NCBI RefSeq assembly: GCF_900116065.1
Contig: NZ_FOZV01000003.1
Coordinates: forward strand, 186,001-250,000
DNA from: Brevundimonas viscosa
GTDB lineage: Bacteria > Pseudomonadota > Alphaproteobacteria > Caulobacterales > Caulobacteraceae
DNA: 64,000 nucleotides
Direction: 5' to 3'
The notes under the pieces are model-generated. The model was not told the origin of the DNA. It saw only the letters and a program-made list of their open reading frames with translations, and made no database searches. The position numbers and the translations under genes were made by a program. Numbering within the stretch: the stretch's first letter is position 1; every line of letters starts with the position of its first letter. This document shows, in pieces, positions 25,371 through 34,615 of this stretch.

Positions 25371-25960
25371 CAGATCACGGCCCCCGGCGCCGCCGCCTCG
25401 TCGCCGCGTCGCTCGCCGGACCGGGCGGGACCCTCGCCGCCGCAGTAGCGCTCGAACTCCTCGCGGAAGCGCTCGGTCAGGTGCGCCTGGTTCTCGCCGT
25501 TTTCCTTGAGGTGCAGGAACCAGCTGGATTCCTCCTCGAACATGTGGGTCAGCACCGCCCCCTCGATGTGCTTCAGCTTGTCCATCCACTCGGGGGTCGA
25601 GGGCTGGATGTTCTCCAGCTCGGCCATCTGCATCTTGGCCGTGGTCTGCTCGGTGTAGGCGTGGCCGGCGTGCAGCTTCTCGCCGGCCTGGGCCAGGGCG
25701 GGATACAGCACCACCTCCTCGGCCAGCGAGTGGCCGTTGAGGATCAGGGCCAGTTCCTTCATCGCGGCTGCGCGGGCCTCGGCGCTCTCGGCGCGGCGGC
25801 AGGCGGCGAAGCACTCGCGGATGCGGTCGTGGTGGTCCAGCGCCAGCGACAGCCAGTCGCCCGACTGGCAACGGGCCCGCGCGTTGGCCGTGGCCTCGGC
25901 GCGTTTCTCCTCGCCGGGGACGGGGGTGACTTTCGAGAGGATCTTGTCGACGACGGACAT
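25370..25960 (-). CDS. Hemerythrin HHE-domain protein
   Basis: This 196-aa protein has an HHE cation-binding four-helix bundle. Histidine motifs are LALDHHDRIRECF, LNGHSLAEEVVLYPAL and LTHMFEEESSWFLHL, giving the H...HxxxE pattern of di-iron hemerythrin-like proteins that sense or store oxygen, NO or iron. I chose the ATG at 25960 (MSVVDKIL). It is the first gene of a pair with the small membrane protein. Confidence 0.85.
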   Translation of the reverse strand: MSVVDKILSKVTPVPGEEKRAEATANARARCQSGDWLSLALDHHDRIRECFAACRRAESAEARAAAMKELALILNGHSLAEEVVLYPALAQAGEKLHAGHAYTEQTTAKMQMAELENIQPSTPEWMDKLKHIEGAVLTHMFEEESSWFLHLKENGENQAHLTERFREEFERYCGGEGPARSGERRGDEAAAPGAVI

Positions 25961-26048
25961 GGCGGGGCTCCGGGGGTTCGGGGTTGGCAGGGCTTGCCGA
26001 GTCAAACCGGTCGGGCCGCGCGCGGTTCCGGGGCGGGCCGGCAGCGCC

Positions 26049-26591
26049 CTACGGATAGTCCTCCGCCACGCCGTCCGGCAGCCCGACCTCCTCCCGCCAC
26101 TCCTTCCGGTGCATCAGCAGCAGCCGACGGTCGATCTCGTACTGCGGCCTGAAGCAGCCCGCCTCGTCCCACACCGCGGGCGCCCAGTCGCGGTCTCGAA
26201 AGCGCTCCCGGTCGGCCGCCGCCGTCTCCGGTCCCAGATGGTTGGCGCGGAACACCACCAGATAGCCCATGTGCCAGGTCGGGACCTCGTTCAGTTCCTC
26301 ACCCTGCATGATCCGCAGCAGCCGCTGGGCGAGGTCGCGGGTCTCCGCCACCCGCGCCTCGAACTCGTCCAGCCGCCGCTCGGCGTACATCTTCCAGCCC
26401 TCCAGCGGTTCCGGCGACGGGTCCTTCTCCAGCCGCCGTTCCCACCCCTCGGCCGCCCGCCGTCGCCACAGGTTGGCGAGGCCGACGTCATAGCGCCGCG
26501 CCAGCGACGCCGCCGTCTCCCCCTGCTCCCAGCCCCGCCGCACCGCCTCCCAGGTGTCCTCCGAGCGGTATTTGCGCTCCGCAAAGTCCAT
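26049..26591 (-). CDS. Hypothetical protein with N-terminal HTH-like segment
   Basis: This 180-aa soluble protein begins with a helix-turn-helix-like segment (WEQGETAASLARRYDVGLANLWRRR can be read as ETAASLARRYDVGLANLW plus basic residues), resembling terminase small-subunit or transposase HTHs. The rest is charged and helical with several Trp residues. No catalytic motif is visible. DNA binding is an inference. It may be a domesticated phage-type HTH protein. Confidence 0.65.
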   Translation of the reverse strand: MDFAERKYRSEDTWEAVRRGWEQGETAASLARRYDVGLANLWRRRAAEGWERRLEKDPSPEPLEGWKMYAERRLDEFEARVAETRDLAQRLLRIMQGEELNEVPTWHMGYLVVFRANHLGPETAAADRERFRDRDWAPAVWDEAGCFRPQYEIDRRLLLMHRKEWREEVGLPDGVAEDYP

Positions 26592-26691
26592 GCGCGCCTC
26601 CTCCGTCAGCGCGGCCAGGATGGACCGGGGGTGCGTCGAAAACGGACGTAGGCGCGGCGACGGGCGCCGCGGCGACCATGGGCTCCGGGCT

Positions 26692-26733
26692 CCCCTTCCT
26701 CGCCTTGACGGCCAGCCGGCCGGCCGGTCGGAG
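26692..26733. repeat. Direct repeat copy 1
   Basis: About 40 bases beginning CCCCTTCCTCGCCTTGACGG and running through GCCGGCCGGTCGGAGG match 27343-27383 with a few mismatches. See the second copy. Confidence 0.6.
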
Positions 26734-26807
26734 GGGCGGGAGGGAAGGTCTTCAGAGTCCCGCTCCCGGGGGCGTCTGGTTCGGAGGCCGGCGCGGCGGC
26801 GGGCGCT

Positions 26808-26990
26808 GCGGGTTCATCACGAAGGACACAAAGGATTCACGAAGGACACGAAGGGAGCGAGCCGGTCTCCGCCTTCCGCGGGCCGCAGGCTCGCAATCGA
26901 ATTGTTTGCGTCGCCCTGACGGGCGCCGCGGGGAGCGCCGGCCCCTTCGTGTCCTTTGTGCCCCCTTCGTGTCCTTCGTGATGAACCCGC
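26808..26990. repeat. Long inverted repeat (ACGAAGGACAC family)
   Basis: The arms are perfect over 22 bases: 26808-26829 and 26969-26990, beginning GCGGGTTCATCACG and ending AAGGACAC. Each arm is followed inward by a second, imperfect ACGAAGGACACGAAGG unit. The loop is about 140 bases. The layout is that of a paired, REP-like interspersed repeat. Confidence 0.8.
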
Positions 26991-27033
26991 GACCTCGGAG
27001 GTCGCCCCCACCGTCGAAGGCGAAGCCCGTCCC

Positions 27034-27246
27034 TCAGATCCAGCCGCACGGATTGGGCGGGCGGGGGCGGCGGCGGAGGTATTCCAGCGTCGCCCGCTTC
27101 GCCCCGCAGACGCAGCGGAAGCGCTCCGACCGCCCCGGCGGCGGGCGGTCGCCGTCGGGGAACAGGGTCTTCGCGTCCAGCACCGCCTCGTGGAAGCAGC
27201 CGGGGGCCAGGCAGCGGACGAGGAGCAGGCGGGGCGGTTCGGACAT
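27034..27246 (-). CDS. Small zinc-ribbon-like hypothetical protein
   Basis: This 70-aa protein has cysteines in a zinc-ribbon-like spacing: RCLAPGCFHEAVL near the N-terminus and FRCVCGAKRATL in the second half. Zinc binding is inferred. It is rich in Arg and Pro and has no further domain. It lies alone between two repeat-rich spacers. Confidence 0.6.
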   Translation of the reverse strand: MSEPPRLLLVRCLAPGCFHEAVLDAKTLFPDGDRPPPGRSERFRCVCGAKRATLEYLRRRPRPPNPCGWI

Positions 27247-27684
27247 GGGGCCGGATAGCGCGGGCGAAGGGGCGGCGGGAGGGGAATGTTCGCTGTTTGT
27301 TCGCCGGCTTGTGGATGACCTCTCTCCCCGGGAGAGAGCCCCCCTTCATCGCCTTGCCGGCCAGCCTGCCGGCCGGTCGGAGGGAGTCAAGGACAGCCTG
27401 CGGCTGCCGCGCAGCGGCGCGCCCTGCGGGCGCGTCCTTGACGCCCTCCGCCCGCGCCGGCGACGCTCCGCCATGGCGAGAAACGGGGGATGAGCCGGGC
27501 CGTCGTTTCCTTCTCCCCCGGCGGAGAAGGTGGCTCGCGGAGCGAGACGGATGAGGGGGCTGGTTCGTTCTGGCTCCTGGCCAGCCGGTTCGCGTCGACC
27601 TCCCCCCTCATCCGAGCGGCTCCGCCGCCCACCCGTCGATCGGTCGCGATGCGACCTCTCTCCACCCCCGAGGGGAGAAGGAAA
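27247..27684. other. Repeat-rich intergenic region
   Basis: This 438-base stretch holds the second direct repeat (27343-27383) and a hairpin repeat of the CCTTCTCC family (27508-27694). An upstream inverted patch, CTCTCTCCCCGGGAGAGAG, is at about 27319-27337. No gene is supported. Confidence 0.6.
27343..27383. repeat. Direct repeat copy 2
   Basis: CCCCTTCATCGCCTTGCCGG and the following GCCGGCCGGTCGGAGG match 26692-26733. The copies are about 650 bases apart and flank the zinc-ribbon-like gene. Confidence 0.6.
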
Positions 27685-27694
27685 TCAGCCCACC
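27508..27694. repeat. CCTTCTCC/GGATGAGG hairpin repeat, copy 1
   Basis: The left end reads TCCTTCTCCCCCGGCGGAGA then GGTGGC and GGATGAGGGGG. The right end reads CCCCCTCATCCG then finishes GGGGAGAAGGAA. It is the same interspersed family as 51770-51944, with less perfect arms. It overlaps the stop of the DpnI-like gene. Confidence 0.7.
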
Positions 27695-28215
27695 CGATAC
27701 CGCCCCCGCCCCTCGAACCTCAGCCAGCCCCGGTCCCTCAGCACCTGCAGCTGCTGGCGCATCTTCTCGCGGACGTGGCGGTTGGCGGGGAAGCGGGCGG
27801 CGAGGTCGGGCTCGCGGGCGTAGAGCTCGACGAGGGTGAAGTCGGGGCGGCCGGCGGCGGCGGTCACGGCCTCCACCGCCTGCATGACGGCGAGCAGCCA
27901 GCCGCGCGCCTCCTGTTTTGTTTCACGCAGGAACAGGGTCGAGGCCCAGGCGGCGCGGACCTCGGCCTGCGGGCGCGCCGCGCCGTGGCGGATCAGGGGG
28001 ATGCGGCCGGCGGCGGGGACGTCCTTCAGCCGGATGACGCAGCCCTGCCAGCCGGCGCGGCGGGCGTTCGGCCCCAGCGGCGGGCGCGGGCGGACGATGG
28101 CCCCGGTGAAGAAATGGCGCGGCACGACGATCAGGTCGGAGACGCGATACGCCGCGCGGTCGTAGCCCATGACGAACAGGCTGGGATTGTTGGCCACCGC
28201 CAGCCGCTGCTGCAT
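27685..28215 (-). CDS. 5'-truncated DpnI-like restriction protein
   Basis: This 176-aa protein matches the middle and C-terminal parts of DpnI-type enzymes: NNPSLFVMGYD, IVVPRHFFTGAIVRPRPPL, ARRAGWQGC, and the winged-helix end with RFPANRHVREKMRQQLQVLR and GRGRYRVG. This helix domain reads methylated GATC in DpnI. The N-terminal zinc ribbon and PD-(D/E)xK nuclease residues, about 80 aa in the family, are absent. The frame stays open upstream for about 30 codons (GRRRYPGAMQQRLA) but then meets a stop. Probably a remnant or a stand-alone methyl-DNA reader. Confidence 0.72.
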   Translation of the reverse strand: MQQRLAVANNPSLFVMGYDRAAYRVSDLIVVPRHFFTGAIVRPRPPLGPNARRAGWQGCVIRLKDVPAAGRIPLIRHGAARPQAEVRAAWASTLFLRETKQEARGWLLAVMQAVEAVTAAAGRPDFTLVELYAREPDLAARFPANRHVREKMRQQLQVLRDRGWLRFEGRGRYRVG

Positions 28216-28344
28216 CGCGCCCGGGTACCGCCTGCGACCGATAATGACGCAGTGTGAGTTCTTGCTTTGTTCCCAGTGATTCAGCGGCCGTTAACCGAAC
28301 CTTCAGGCCGCGATGATTCGATTCTCTCACGGGTAGGACGGACC

Positions 28345-28983
28345 ATGGCACTCAGCGCAATCGCTCGTGAAGCGAGCATCGATCTTCAGCTGGCGACGCA
28401 GGGGACGAAGTTTCGGACAATCCTGGCGGACCCTCCGTGGCAGTTTCAGAACCGGACGGGAAAGATCGCGCCCGAGCACCACCGCCTGACCCGATACCCG
28501 ACTATGGAGCTGGCCGATATCTGTGCCCTTCCGGTGGAGGGCTGTGCGACGGAAACGGCCCATCTTTACATGTGGGTGCCGAACGCCCTGCTTCCGGACG
28601 GGCTCAAGGTCATGGAGGCTTGGGGCTTCACCTACAAATCGAACCTCGTCTGGCACAAGGTTCGAAAAGATGGCGGGTCTGATGGCCGGGGCGTCGGGTT
28701 CTACTTCCGGAACGTCACCGAGCTCATCCTATTTGGTGTACGCGGCAAGAATGCACGGACCCGGGATGCCGGCCGACGCCAAGTAAACATGATCGAAACT
28801 CGGAAACGAGAGCACAGCCGGAAACCGGACGAACAATATAAACTCATTGAGGCTTGTAGTTCGGGTCCATACCTCGAACTATTTGCCCGCGGACCGCGAG
28901 ACGGATGGACCGTTTGGGGCAATCAGTCGGATGTCTACGAACCCGATTGGCCGACCGCCCACTACGCAGCACGAGCGTCGTAG
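28345..28983 (+). CDS. MT-A70-family DNA adenine methyltransferase
   Basis: This 212-aa protein is a beta-class-like N6-adenine methyltransferase of the MT-A70 superfamily. The catalytic DPPW is at residues 29-32 (RTILADPPWQFQNR). The downstream motifs TAHLYMWVPNALLPDGL, SNLVWHK and the FYFRNVTELILFGVRG strand fit the family. It probably methylates adenine in DNA; the site is unknown. Its codons use many more A/T third positions than the flanks. Two overlapping GANTC sites (28317-28326) precede the start. It is divergent from the DpnI-like gene and convergent with the 446-aa gene. Confidence 0.88.
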   Translation: MALSAIAREASIDLQLATQGTKFRTILADPPWQFQNRTGKIAPEHHRLTRYPTMELADICALPVEGCATETAHLYMWVPNALLPDGLKVMEAWGFTYKSNLVWHKVRKDGGSDGRGVGFYFRNVTELILFGVRGKNARTRDAGRRQVNMIETRKREHSRKPDEQYKLIEACSSGPYLELFARGPRDGWTVWGNQSDVYEPDWPTAHYAARAS

Positions 28984-28986
28984 GCC

Positions 28987-30327
28987 TCAGGCTGGGTAAA
29001 GCGACCACAGGCCGATACGCTCAGCAGAACTTAAGAGTGGAAGGGACGGCGCAAGCTCTGTCTGCACCCTGAACGCGGTCTGTTGATCTGCAACATAGCG
29101 CGCTTGGAAGGCTTCCAATTCGTCGAGAGCGTCTCTCACGTCCGCCCACATGTCAGTGAGTGGATCTGGAACCGCTCCGCTTGACCAGAATCCTCTCGCA
29201 ACCCCGACCGACTGCCACCAAAACCCCGTATCCAGACTAGATATACCCGCTGCCGTCATAAGGTCTGCCACTGCGCCGGTCGAAAGCCGCAACAGTAGCG
29301 CCGCCCGAGAGGTGACCCCCAGTTCGTCGGGTGTTTGGCTGTTGGGGCGCACACTCGCTTTCGAGAGCAACCTGCTATCTGCCGGTTCAAGCCTCCGGGT
29401 GAGGAACTCTTTCCACCTGGTCGCTGCCGACTCCGGCAGTCCTTGGCCGGCGATGATCCGGTCTACATGCTCTTCGAATCCCGGCCCGATGGGATCGCTG
29501 TCGCTGCTGGCTCGGTAAGTATTCTCAACGACAAGCCGAAGGATCTGCCTATCAAGGGAACTGAATTGGGCGCCAGAAGCCGGTTCGAACGCGCTCCAAA
29601 AATCCTGGACATACGAGAGACAATCTGCAGGGTCGGTCGCCCACGCTTTCGGCAATCCATCGGGCCGGTAGCTTGACTCGTTTCGAAGGTTGCGATCCTT
29701 CGCGCCCCACTTGAGGTCTTGGCCCCATTGAAGAAACCACGCTGATGCCTGGGCTCCAACTGCAGCGCGGCCGCCCACCGGGAACAGCCAGTCAGCCACC
29801 GATATACCACCCGGCTTGATGAGCTCGGAAAACAGATCTCCCGAGGCTCGTTGCCTCCCCCAGTAGGCCAGAGCGTCCCAAGCCAGTACGTGAGTCCGAT
29901 CGCCCGTCGATAACTTGGCTGAGGCGAGGGCACCTGTAATAACGTAGTGCTTATTAAGAAAAATGCCGACGCCCGATGCCGCGAGCAAACTCATCGCAGC
30001 CCTTAGCTCCGCATAGTACGCCAAGTGGAGCGCCCTATGAGGGTCACCGTTGAGCGTTGCGTGTAGCGATCGCCCCATATAGCTCCATGCATCGTTGCAA
30101 TGCAAAACAGCACTTGCAGCGATATACTGCGCCAAGTGGCGGGACTTCGTTCCACCAAGATTGGCATTGTCGCTCCGCAGGCGATCTACCGTTTTGGTCA
30201 AATACCTGTTGCTACTTCCAAGCCAAGCGCTACGTCGAAAGAACGGCTTCAGCGAAGCCAACGTTCTCTCTACGTCCTCGGTCCTGACATTTCGAACCAA
30301 GACCTTATCACCGGCGGCGAGCCCCAT
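28987..30327 (-). CDS. Unknown 446-aa protein, partner of DGQHR gene
   Basis: I recognise no family. The protein is soluble and mostly alpha-helical, with no signal peptide, Walker motif or nuclease motif that I can see. Notable stretches are RHLAQYIAASAVLHCNDAWS, ALHLAYYAELRAAMSLLAAS, GVGIFLNKHYVITG and THVLAWDALAYWG. The cluster of His, Tyr and Asp in these helices could be an active or nucleotide-binding site, but that is speculation. It starts 3 bases after the DGQHR gene stop, so the two form an operon. Base composition is low in GC like its neighbour, pointing to joint transfer. Confidence 0.75.
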   Translation of the reverse strand: MGLAAGDKVLVRNVRTEDVERTLASLKPFFRRSAWLGSSNRYLTKTVDRLRSDNANLGGTKSRHLAQYIAASAVLHCNDAWSYMGRSLHATLNGDPHRALHLAYYAELRAAMSLLAASGVGIFLNKHYVITGALASAKLSTGDRTHVLAWDALAYWGRQRASGDLFSELIKPGGISVADWLFPVGGRAAVGAQASAWFLQWGQDLKWGAKDRNLRNESSYRPDGLPKAWATDPADCLSYVQDFWSAFEPASGAQFSSLDRQILRLVVENTYRASSDSDPIGPGFEEHVDRIIAGQGLPESAATRWKEFLTRRLEPADSRLLSKASVRPNSQTPDELGVTSRAALLLRLSTGAVADLMTAAGISSLDTGFWWQSVGVARGFWSSGAVPDPLTDMWADVRDALDELEAFQARYVADQQTAFRVQTELAPSLPLLSSAERIGLWSLYPA

Positions 30328-30330
30328 AGG

Positions 30331-31850
30331 TTAGCCCTGGCGCACGGTAGCCGCGATGGGTGCGATCTCATCATCGCCCTTTGCTAAATGCTCCAGCAGC
30401 TGGAATCTGAGTTCTTTGTAACCACTGCTACCACGGAATACCAACTTTTGGCGGCGGACCATCTCATCCAGTTTGGGGAAGGAGCTCGTTCTCCAGTCGA
30501 AACTAGCCAACGATTTGACGAGCCCTGATACAAACCCTGCAAACGGTTGATCCGGCACACCGCCAAGCGCATCCGTCACCCCATCAATCGATTGAGAGTG
30601 AGACTCTTCGCTTGGGTTCCACTTGTCGAGTTGTAGGTGAACCGCACGAGCGTACATAATATCGTTCAGTACACTAAGGAATCCTCGCACACCTTGATCG
30701 CTATTTATCAGCGTGTGAACACCGTAGAATGCCGGATCCATGGCACCGGCGCGCGCTAGTTTGTCTCCAGCGGATACTCGAAGAGTTGATGCCCATTCTG
30801 ACGTCTGATCCTTCACCGCCAGCCGGAACTGCTCCCAACAGTAGATTAGAAACGCCGCTTGTTGCGCTCTGCTCCAGCCAAGCACTTCCTCGCTAGCTTT
30901 CATACGCGACCCGAACAGCCCGCCCCCAGAAGATCCACGCGCGTCCCAAGCTTTGACCATCGTCGCCGTTAGAGATTTAATCCAGGCCGATTGGGAAACC
31001 CAAGGCGTTTTGGTTTCTCCCAACATATTGATCTTATCGTACCACGGGCTTGAAGGATGCGACCATAAGATCTCTACAAGTTCCTGTGCGCGGGTCTCCC
31101 TATATATGGCATGCCCTTCGGCTCTATCCAGCCAATCCTCCGCTCGTAGAAGAGGATAAAGATCGAAGGCCAAGCTCGGATTTATTCTTTTCGGCTTGAT
31201 GTTGACGTCCAGAACAAATAAGCCTGCCAGCTTACGTCCAGATTGTAGAATGCAACGACTGGAAGATCGTAAGCGTCAAATCCGCTTTTTCGGTCAAACG
31301 CCCAAAGCCGATGTTGGCCGTCGATGATCTCAAACGGGGGGGCACTCTGCGGATGCCACTCTGGGGACCACTTCGTGTAGGGAAGCTCGATCCGAGGCTG
31401 TTCACCGGTCAGGACCCTAACAGCGTCACTTTTGACGACTGAGCCGGTAGGTCGATGCTGGTCCGGGCCGAGGATGTTGAGGACCACAGCTGTCGGGAGC
31501 CATCCGGGCTTCCGAAGATCATTGAATTCGGCCGAGGCCCGCCGAGCTTCGCTTAGCGTCGACCAAGGGTAACCGAACTCTACGTATCGCTTGATCTCTG
31601 CAGAACGATCAGGGTCGTGCTGCCGCTGAATTCCCATGTCTTCGGTTCGGGAGTTGCCGCTGCCGGCGTGCCGGCGTGAGATGCCCGACAGGCTCCGCAG
31701 CTCCCTTGCCGGCAGCGAGAACAGGTAAAAGTGCGGCTCGGGTTGGGACCGGTGCTCTTTCTTGTTGAAATCAACTTGGTTCCAACCGGGGAGCCACTGC
31801 CGGACGAGCAGCGCAGGCAGCGTTCTCCGTTCAGAAGCGTCTATCGCCAA
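30331..31850 (-). pseudogene. DGQHR-domain protein, one-base frameshift
   Basis: Two frames together make one protein of about 506 aa. The first, from a TTG at 31850, has the signature FEIIDGQHRLWAF (IDGQHR at about 176-181) and runs to YLFWT. The second, ending at 30331, continues NIKPKRINPSLAFDLYPLLR and a helical C-terminal half. The break is at 31204-31205, where TC stands in place of a full codon; one extra A would restore ATC (Ile). DGQHR proteins include DndB of phosphorothioate systems and DpdB of deazaguanine systems, which control DNA modification. No dnd or dpd genes are nearby. It is an assembly error or a real lesion. Confidence 0.75.
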
Positions 31851-31991
31851 AGGACCACATCCAGTTGTGCCGACTGACTATGTAGCGCCACTTCAAGCTT
31901 AACAAGAGCGCTCGGCCTAAACCTCATCCTTCGGGACCTTCAGTTGCATCAGCTCCATCGGCTTGGGCTGGTCAGGTCCGGGACCCACCCC

Positions 31992-34361
31992 CTACCGCCC
32001 CTTCCTGAACGCCGCCGCCTTCTCCGCCCGGGCGGCCGCCCGGTCCCGCTTCGGGGCCTCCTTGTCCACGGCCTGGCCTTCCGCCGTCATGATGTCGTTG
32101 GCGAACTCGAGGTCCATCAGCTTCATGCGCTTGATCTCGTCACGCAGGCGGGCGGCTTCCTCGAACTCGAGGTTGGCGGCGGCCTCGCGCATGCGGCCTT
32201 CGAGGTCCTTGAGGGCGGCCTGGAAGTTGGTGCCCACGAACGGCTTGCTCTCGTCCTTCACGCCGGGGGCGGTCAGGCGGTCGAGCTCGCGGCTTTCGTA
32301 GGGGCTGGCGAGGATCTCCTTGATGTCGCGCTTGACCGACTCCGGCGTGATGCCGTGGGCGGCGTTGTACTCCATCTGCTTTTCGCGGCGGCGATTGGTC
32401 TCGGCGATGGCGCGCTCCATCGAGCCGGTCATGCGGTCGGCATAGAGGATGACGCGGCCGTCGACGTTGCGGGCGGCGCGGCCGATGGTCTGGATCAGGC
32501 TGGTCTCGGAGCGCAGGAAGCCCTCCTTGTCGGCGTCGAGGATGGCGACCAGGCCGCACTCGGGGATGTCGAGGCCCTCGCGCAGAAGGTTGATGCCGAT
32601 CAGCACGTCGAAGCTGCCGAGGCGCAGATCGCGCAGGATCTCGATGCGTTCCAGCGTGTCGACGTCGGAGTGCATGTAGCGGACGCGCACGCCCTGCTCG
32701 TGCATGTATTCGGTCAGGTCCTCGGCCATCTTCTTGGTCAGGACGGTGACGAGGGAGCGGTAGCCGGCGCGGGCGGTGGCCTTCACCTCGTCGATGACGT
32801 CGTCGACCTGGTTGCGCGTGGCGCCGGAGACCGGGCGGATCTCGACCGGCGGGTCGATCAGGCCGGTGGGGCGGATGACCTGTTCGACGAAGACGCCGCC
32901 CGAGCGCTCCATCTCCCATGAGCCGGGGGTGGCCGAGACGAAGACGGTCTGGGGGCGCATGGCGTCCCACTCGTCGAACTTGAGCGGGCGGTTGTCGATG
33001 CAGCTGGGCAGACGGAAGCCGTACTCGGCCAGGGTCGACTTGCGGCGGTAGTCGCCGCGGTACATGCCGCCGATCTGGCCGACGGTGACGTGGCTTTCGT
33101 CGACGAACAGCAGGGCGTTGTCGGGGATGTATTCGAAGAAGGTCGGCGGCGGCTCGCCGGGGGCGCGGCCGGTCAGCCAGCGGGAGTAGTTCTCGATGCC
33201 GGCGCAGGAGCCGGTGGCCTCCATCATCTCGAGGTCGAAGCGGGTGCGCTGCTCCAGCCGCTGGGCCTCCAGCAGCTTGCCGTTCTCGACCATCCAGTCG
33301 AGCGTCTCCTTGAGCTCGGCCTTGATGCCGCCGATGGCCTGGTTGAGCGTGGGCCGGGGGGTGACGTAGTGGCTGGCGGCGTAGACGGTGACCTCGGTCA
33401 GGTCGGCGGTCTTCTTGCCGGTCAGCGGGTCGAACTCCTGGATCGACTCCACCTCGTCCCCGAACAGCGACACGCGCCAGGCCCGGTCCTCGAGGTGGAC
33501 GGGGAAGATCTCGACCACGTCGCCGCGCTTGCGGAACATCCCCCGTTCGAACGCCGCATCGTTGCGCTTGTACTGCAGCGCGATCAGATCGGCCCTCAGC
33601 TTGGCCTCGTCGATCTGGTCCCCGACCTTCAGGGTGAAGGTCATGGCGGTGTAGGTCTCGACCGAGCCGATGCCGTAGATGCAGCTGACCGAGGCCACGA
33701 CGATGACGTCGTCCCGCTCCAGGATCGCCCGCGTCGCCGAGTGCCGCATGCGGTCGATCTGCTCGTTAATCGAGCTGTCCTTCTCGATGTAGGTGTCGGT
33801 GCGCGGGACGTAGGCCTCGGGCTGGTAGTAGTCGTAGTAGGAGACGAAATACTCGACGGCGTTGTCGGGGAAGAAGGCCTTGAACTCGCTGTAGAGCTGG
33901 GCGGCGAGGGTCTTGTTGGGGGCGAGGATCAGGGCCGGGCGCTGGGTCTGCTCGATGACCTTGGCCATGGTGAAGGTCTTGCCCGAGCCGGTGACGCCGA
34001 GCAGGACCTGGTCGCGCTCGCCCTGCCTCGCCTGTTCGACCAGTTCGGCGATGGCGGCGGGCTGGTCGCCGGCGGGGGTGTAGCGGGTCTCCAGCCGGAA
34101 GGGGATACGCTTGCGCTGGTCCGGGCGGTCGGGACGGTGCGGCTTCCAGTCGGCGGGGGCGCCGGGGGCCTCCTCGGGCGTCAGCCGCGGGCCGGTCACG
34201 GGGGCGAACATCGGCATGTTCGGCGTCTTCGCCGGGCCCTTGAGGGCGCGGCCGTCGTCGTCGCGCAGGAAGGCGGCGGGGGCCTCGGCCAGCTGGCCGG
34301 GCACGTGGACGGGCTTCTGCGTGCGGGGCGCGGACCCCTTGGGCGAACTGGAACGGTTCAT
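31992..34361 (-). CDS. uvrB: Excinuclease ABC subunit B
   Basis: UvrB (789 aa) is the damage-verifying helicase-like subunit of nucleotide excision repair. Walker A is GVTGSGKT (122-129), the beta-hairpin region is [20 protein letters not shown], and helicase motifs continue to [17 protein letters not shown]. The UVR domain that binds UvrC is near the end ([20 protein letters not shown]). Walker A usually lies near residue 40, so there is an extra N-terminal tail of about 80 disordered residues. uvrC is at 55.6 kb. Confidence 0.97.
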   Translation of the reverse strand: MNRSSSPKGSAPRTQKPVHVPGQLAEAPAAFLRDDDGRALKGPAKTPNMPMFAPVTGPRLTPEEAPGAPADWKPHRPDRPDQRKRIPFRLETRYTPAGDQPAAIAELVEQARQGERDQVLLGVTGSGKTFTMAKVIEQTQRPALILAPNKTLAAQLYSEFKAFFPDNAVEYFVSYYDYYQPEAYVPRTDTYIEKDSSINEQIDRMRHSATRAILERDDVIVVASVSCIYGIGSVETYTAMTFTLKVGDQIDEAKLRADLIALQYKRNDAAFERGMFRKRGDVVEIFPVHLEDRAWRVSLFGDEVESIQEFDPLTGKKTADLTEVTVYAASHYVTPRPTLNQAIGGIKAELKETLDWMVENGKLLEAQRLEQRTRFDLEMMEATGSCAGIENYSRWLTGRAPGEPPPTFFEYIPDNALLFVDESHVTVGQIGGMYRGDYRRKSTLAEYGFRLPSCIDNRPLKFDEWDAMRPQTVFVSATPGSWEMERSGGVFVEQVIRPTGLIDPPVEIRPVSGATRNQVDDVIDEVKATARAGYRSLVTVLTKKMAEDLTEYMHEQGVRVRYMHSDVDTLERIEILRDLRLGSFDVLIGINLLREGLDIPECGLVAILDADKEGFLRSETSLIQTIGRAARNVDGRVILYADRMTGSMERAIAETNRRREKQMEYNAAHGITPESVKRDIKEILASPYESRELDRLTAPGVKDESKPFVGTNFQAALKDLEGRMREAAANLEFEEAARLRDEIKRMKLMDLEFANDIMTAEGQAVDKEAPKRDRAAARAEKAAAFRKGR

Positions 34362-34615
34362 GAACGCAATCTAGGCGGCGGAAGGGGCTTTCGCCACCGC
34401 AACGCGCGGGCGGGCACGGGGCTGCTGACAGCCGGCGGCAGGAGGCGATTGCGGCGACGAGAGGGCGCCGACGCACGGCGTTGTGTCAACTTTGGCACAT
34501 TCGCGTCGAATACTTGACCGCGCCCTGACGTTTCGGTTGCGCCGCCGCCCGGAGCGCTCGCAACTGTGGCGCTTCGGCCGCCACGGGGGCGGCCTGCACC
34601 CTTCCGAGGATCCCT
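34362..34615. other. Intergenic region before TonB receptor
   Basis: This 254-base divergent region between uvrB and the TonB receptor contains GTGTCAACTTTGGCACA (34483-34499), an imperfect inverted repeat (TGTCAA/TTGGCA), and possible -35 boxes. A regulatory role is possible; no regulator is adjacent. Confidence 0.3.

Larger units (their letters stand above)
26592..27033. other. Repeat-rich intergenic region
   Basis: No gene is supported in this 442-base stretch. It holds one copy of a direct repeat (26692-26733) and a long inverted repeat (26808-26990). Reading frames here have no coding bias. Confidence 0.6.

Noticed and set aside
27034..27246. Transposase-type or phage zinc protein
   Set aside because: Only a generic CxxC pattern is seen; no supporting motif.
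27247..27684. Prophage or insertion-sequence remnant
   Set aside because: No transposase, integrase or structural phage gene is present; only short repeats.
31182..31212. Programmed frameshift in the DGQHR gene
   Set aside because: No slippery heptamer or downstream hairpin is visible; a simple one-base loss explains the sequence.
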